Source: CALAEC01 sp050692915 (lineage in GTDB: Bacteria > Actinomycetota > UBA4738 > CALAEC01). Taken from it: 13,636 nucleotides of DNA. Positions 12,002 through 13,636 of the stretch are shown piece after piece. The stretch's first letter is position 1; each line of letters opens with the position of its first letter. Under the pieces are notes generated by a model that had not been told where the DNA came from, made no database searches, and was given only the letters and a program-made list of their open reading frames with translations. The position numbers and the translations under genes were made by a program. The stretch covers positions 1-13,636 of the forward strand of contig JBOGVU010000071.1 of NCBI GenBank assembly GCA_050692915.1, written 5' to 3'.

Positions 12002-13636
12002 CTACCAGGTCGGGTCGGAGGTCAGGAGCGGGATGATCTCGGCGAGCGGCTGGGGCCTGGCGAAGAGGTAGCCCTGGGCGTAGTCGCAGCCGAGCCGCCG
12101 GAGCGTGTACAGCTGTTCGCTGGTCTCGACGCTCTCGGCGATCGTCGGCAGCCCGAGGGCGTGCGCCATGCTGATCACGGCCGTGACGATGTTCCCGGCG
12201 CCCGGGTCCCGGTCGAGGTCCTCGACGAACGACCCGTCGATCTTGAGGAAGTCGATGGGGAACCGGTTCAGATGCATGAGCGAGGAGAACCCCGTGCCGA
12301 AGTCGTCGATGCTCACCCGGACCCCCGCCGCCCGGAGCCCGCCCAGAACGGTCGAGGCGCCGTCGGCGTCCTCCATAACGCTGCTCTCGCCGATCTCCAT
12401 ATAAAGCGTCCCGGGGTCGATCCTGGAGCCGGCCAGGATCCCCCGCACCACGTCGACGAAGTCCGGCGCCTCGAACTGATGGGCGGACAGGTTCATCGAC
12501 AGCATCAGGGGCCCGCCGTCCGGGTGGGCGGCCTGGAGCCGCTCCGCCTCCCGGCATACCTCGCGGAGCACCCACGCACCGATGTGATGGATCAGTCCGG
12601 TCTCCTCAGCCTCGGGCATGAACTCGCCCGGGAGCACCAGGCCCCTCTCCGGGTCCTGCCAGCGCAGGAGCGCCTCGACCCCGGCGATGCGGCCGGTCTG
12701 GAGATGAACGATGGGCTGGTAGGCCAGCTGGAACTCGCCGCGACTGAGGGCGCCGGCCAGATGGCTCTCGCCAGACGGACCGGGGGATGCCGCGGAGACC
12801 TGATCTGACGCCGGGCTCTGGGGGGCCTCGGCGGCCGTCCGGAACGCGGGCTCGGCGGCGGCCATCGCGCCGACCGGCTCCGGCGGGGCCTGCGGCTCTT
12901 CCTCGGCCCCCTGCTCGGCAGGAGCCGCCTCGGCGGGCTGGGCCGCGGAGGCACGAGGCTGGTCGTACGACTGCATGTTGCCGGGGCCCCGGTCCTTGGC
13001 GCGGTCGAGCGCCTCCTGGGCCCGGCGGAACAGGGACTCCGGCGAGTTCAGCTGCCCCGAGGCCACGGCGTAGCCGAGGCTCGAGGTCACCGTGACGGTC
13101 TCCCCGTCGAAAGAGAACGGCGTCGACGCCGCGGCGTGGGCTCGCTCGGCGATCGTGGCCGCGCCCTCCGCCTTGGCGAGGTCGTCGCACAGGATGGCGA
13201 ACTCGTCCTCGCCGACCCTGGCCAGGCTGTCGCCGGGCCGGAGCACCCCGAACAGGCGCTCGGCCATGCCGATCATGACCCGGTCTCCGATGTCCGTGCC
13301 GTAGCTGTCGTTGACCAGCCGGAACCGGTCGATGTCGATGAGGAGTACGGCGACCTGTGACGGCTTCCGAGCGGAGCCGGCCAGGGCCACGCTGAGGCGA
13401 TCCATGAACAGGACCGCGCCGGGGAGACCCGTGAGGGGATCCTGGAGGGTGGCCGGCTCCGAACCGTCCTCGGCCTCCTCGGACGGCACGGCGGCGTTCG
13501 CGGCGGGCCGGAGGAACACCATCGAGGCGTACTGCCTGGGGTCGTCGGGGTAGGTCAGGCTGGCGTGGAGGTGGACCTCTGACCCGTCCCGGTGCCGGCC
13601 GACCACGCTGACCTCGGCCTCGCGCCACCGCCGCTG
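12002..13636 (-). CDS. GGDEF-EAL cyclic-di-GMP turnover protein, N-terminus cut by right edge
   Basis: The visible 544 residues lack their start; the frame is open to the window end, and the ATG/GTG-type codon at 13606 is unlikely to be the true start because the residues before it read smoothly into REAEVSVVGRHRDGSEV, which looks like the end of a PAS sensor domain. Then comes a GGDEF domain (about 62-222) with DPLTGL, LIDIDRFRLVNDSYGTDIGD, an intact inhibitory RPGD site at 133-136 and a catalytic loop GEDEF at 142-146 instead of GGDEF. A linker of about 65 residues rich in Ala, Pro and Glu leads to an EAL domain (about 298-540) with E321 (EALLRW), N382, E414, D444-D445, K465, E501 and Q521 all present, so phosphodiesterase activity is likely. 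Cyclase activity is doubtful. The protein would adjust c-di-GMP levels in response to an unseen N-terminal sensor. Confidence 0.92.
   Translation of the reverse strand, partial: QRRWREAEVSVVGRHRDGSEVHLHASLTYPDDPRQYASMVFLRPAANAAVPSEEAEDGSEPATLQDPLTGLPGAVLFMDRLSVALAGSARKPSQVAVLLIDIDRFRLVNDSYGTDIGDRVMIGMAERLFGVLRPGDSLARVGEDEFAILCDDLAKAEGAATIAERAHAAASTPFSFDGETVTVTSSLGYAVASGQLNSPESLFRRAQEALDRAKDRGPGNMQSYDQPRASAAQPAEAAPAEQGAEEEPQAPPEPVGAMAAAEPAFRTAAEAPQSPASDQVSAASPGPSGESHLAGALSRGEFQLAYQPIVHLQTGRIAGVEALLRWQDPERGLVLPGEFMPEAEETGLIHHIGAWVLREVCREAERLQAAHPDGGPLMLSMNLSAHQFEAPDFVDVVRGILAGSRIDPGTLYMEIGESSVMEDADGASTVLGGLRAAGVRVSIDDFGTGFSSLMHLNRFPIDFLKIDGSFVEDLDRDPGAGNIVTAVISMAHALGLPTIAESVETSEQLYTLRRLGCDYAQGYLFARPQPLAEIIPLLTSDPTW

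Noticed and set aside
1..13636. tRNA, rRNA, CRISPR array, phage or transposon content, or a toxin-antitoxin pair
   Set aside because: No cloverleaf-like CCA-ended segment, regular repeat-spacer pattern, recombinase or small paired genes of such type were seen on reading either strand.

Overview
The window is high-GC bacterial DNA (about 70% G+C by eye, third codon positions almost always G or C) with densely packed genes and many GTGA/ATGA start-stop overlaps. The gene string metallo-beta-lactamase hydrolase - hisS - aspS - rarA - DUF948 - DUF6167 is a conserved actinobacterial housekeeping neighbourhood, and starts that look leaderless (a TANNNT hexamer a few bases before the ATG) fit Actinomycetota. 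Nothing in the window fixes the genus; a poorly characterised high-GC actinobacterial lineage is the best reading. I see no rRNA, tRNA, CRISPR array, transposase, integrase or phage gene.

Layout. (1) 1-171, minus: the N-terminal end of a flavin-dependent disulfide oxidoreductase, cut by the left edge. (2) 311-2646, plus: a DHA2-type major facilitator efflux pump followed by a coupled DUF1684 protein whose best start is an unusual CTG in a CTGA overlap. (3) 2695-6219, minus: a complete OpuC/ProVWZX-type quaternary-amine (compatible solute) ABC importer: CBS-containing ATPase, two permeases joined by GTGA overlaps, then, after a 101-base gap holding a hairpin, the lipoprotein binding subunit. 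(4) 6300-9951, plus, divergent from the importer: glyoxalase II-like hydrolase, hisS and aspS, each overlapping the next by four bases. (5) 9952-10121: a spacer with a perfect 20-bp palindrome, then rarA (10122-11339) with no Shine-Dalgarno sequence and an in-frame stop just before its ATG. (6) 11387-11994: two small membrane-anchored proteins (DUF948, DUF6167). (7) 12002-13636, minus, convergent: a PAS?-GGDEF-EAL cyclic-di-GMP protein running off the right edge. alaS, which usually follows the DUF948/DUF6167 pair in Actinobacteria, is not here.

Most of the window is ordinary core metabolism and transport, and I did not find a convincing new multi-gene system. The strongest anomalies are inside the two tRNA synthetase genes. 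aspS carries a block of about 390 bp, coinciding with its GAD insertion domain, whose codon use differs sharply from both flanks (44 A/T-ending codons in 140, against 3 and 5 in the adjoining 140-codon stretches, counted by hand). hisS has lost two usually conserved motif-2 residues. Other leads are the palindrome upstream of rarA, the CTG start, the GEDEF variant in the c-di-GMP protein, and residues that predict a non-discriminating AspRS.
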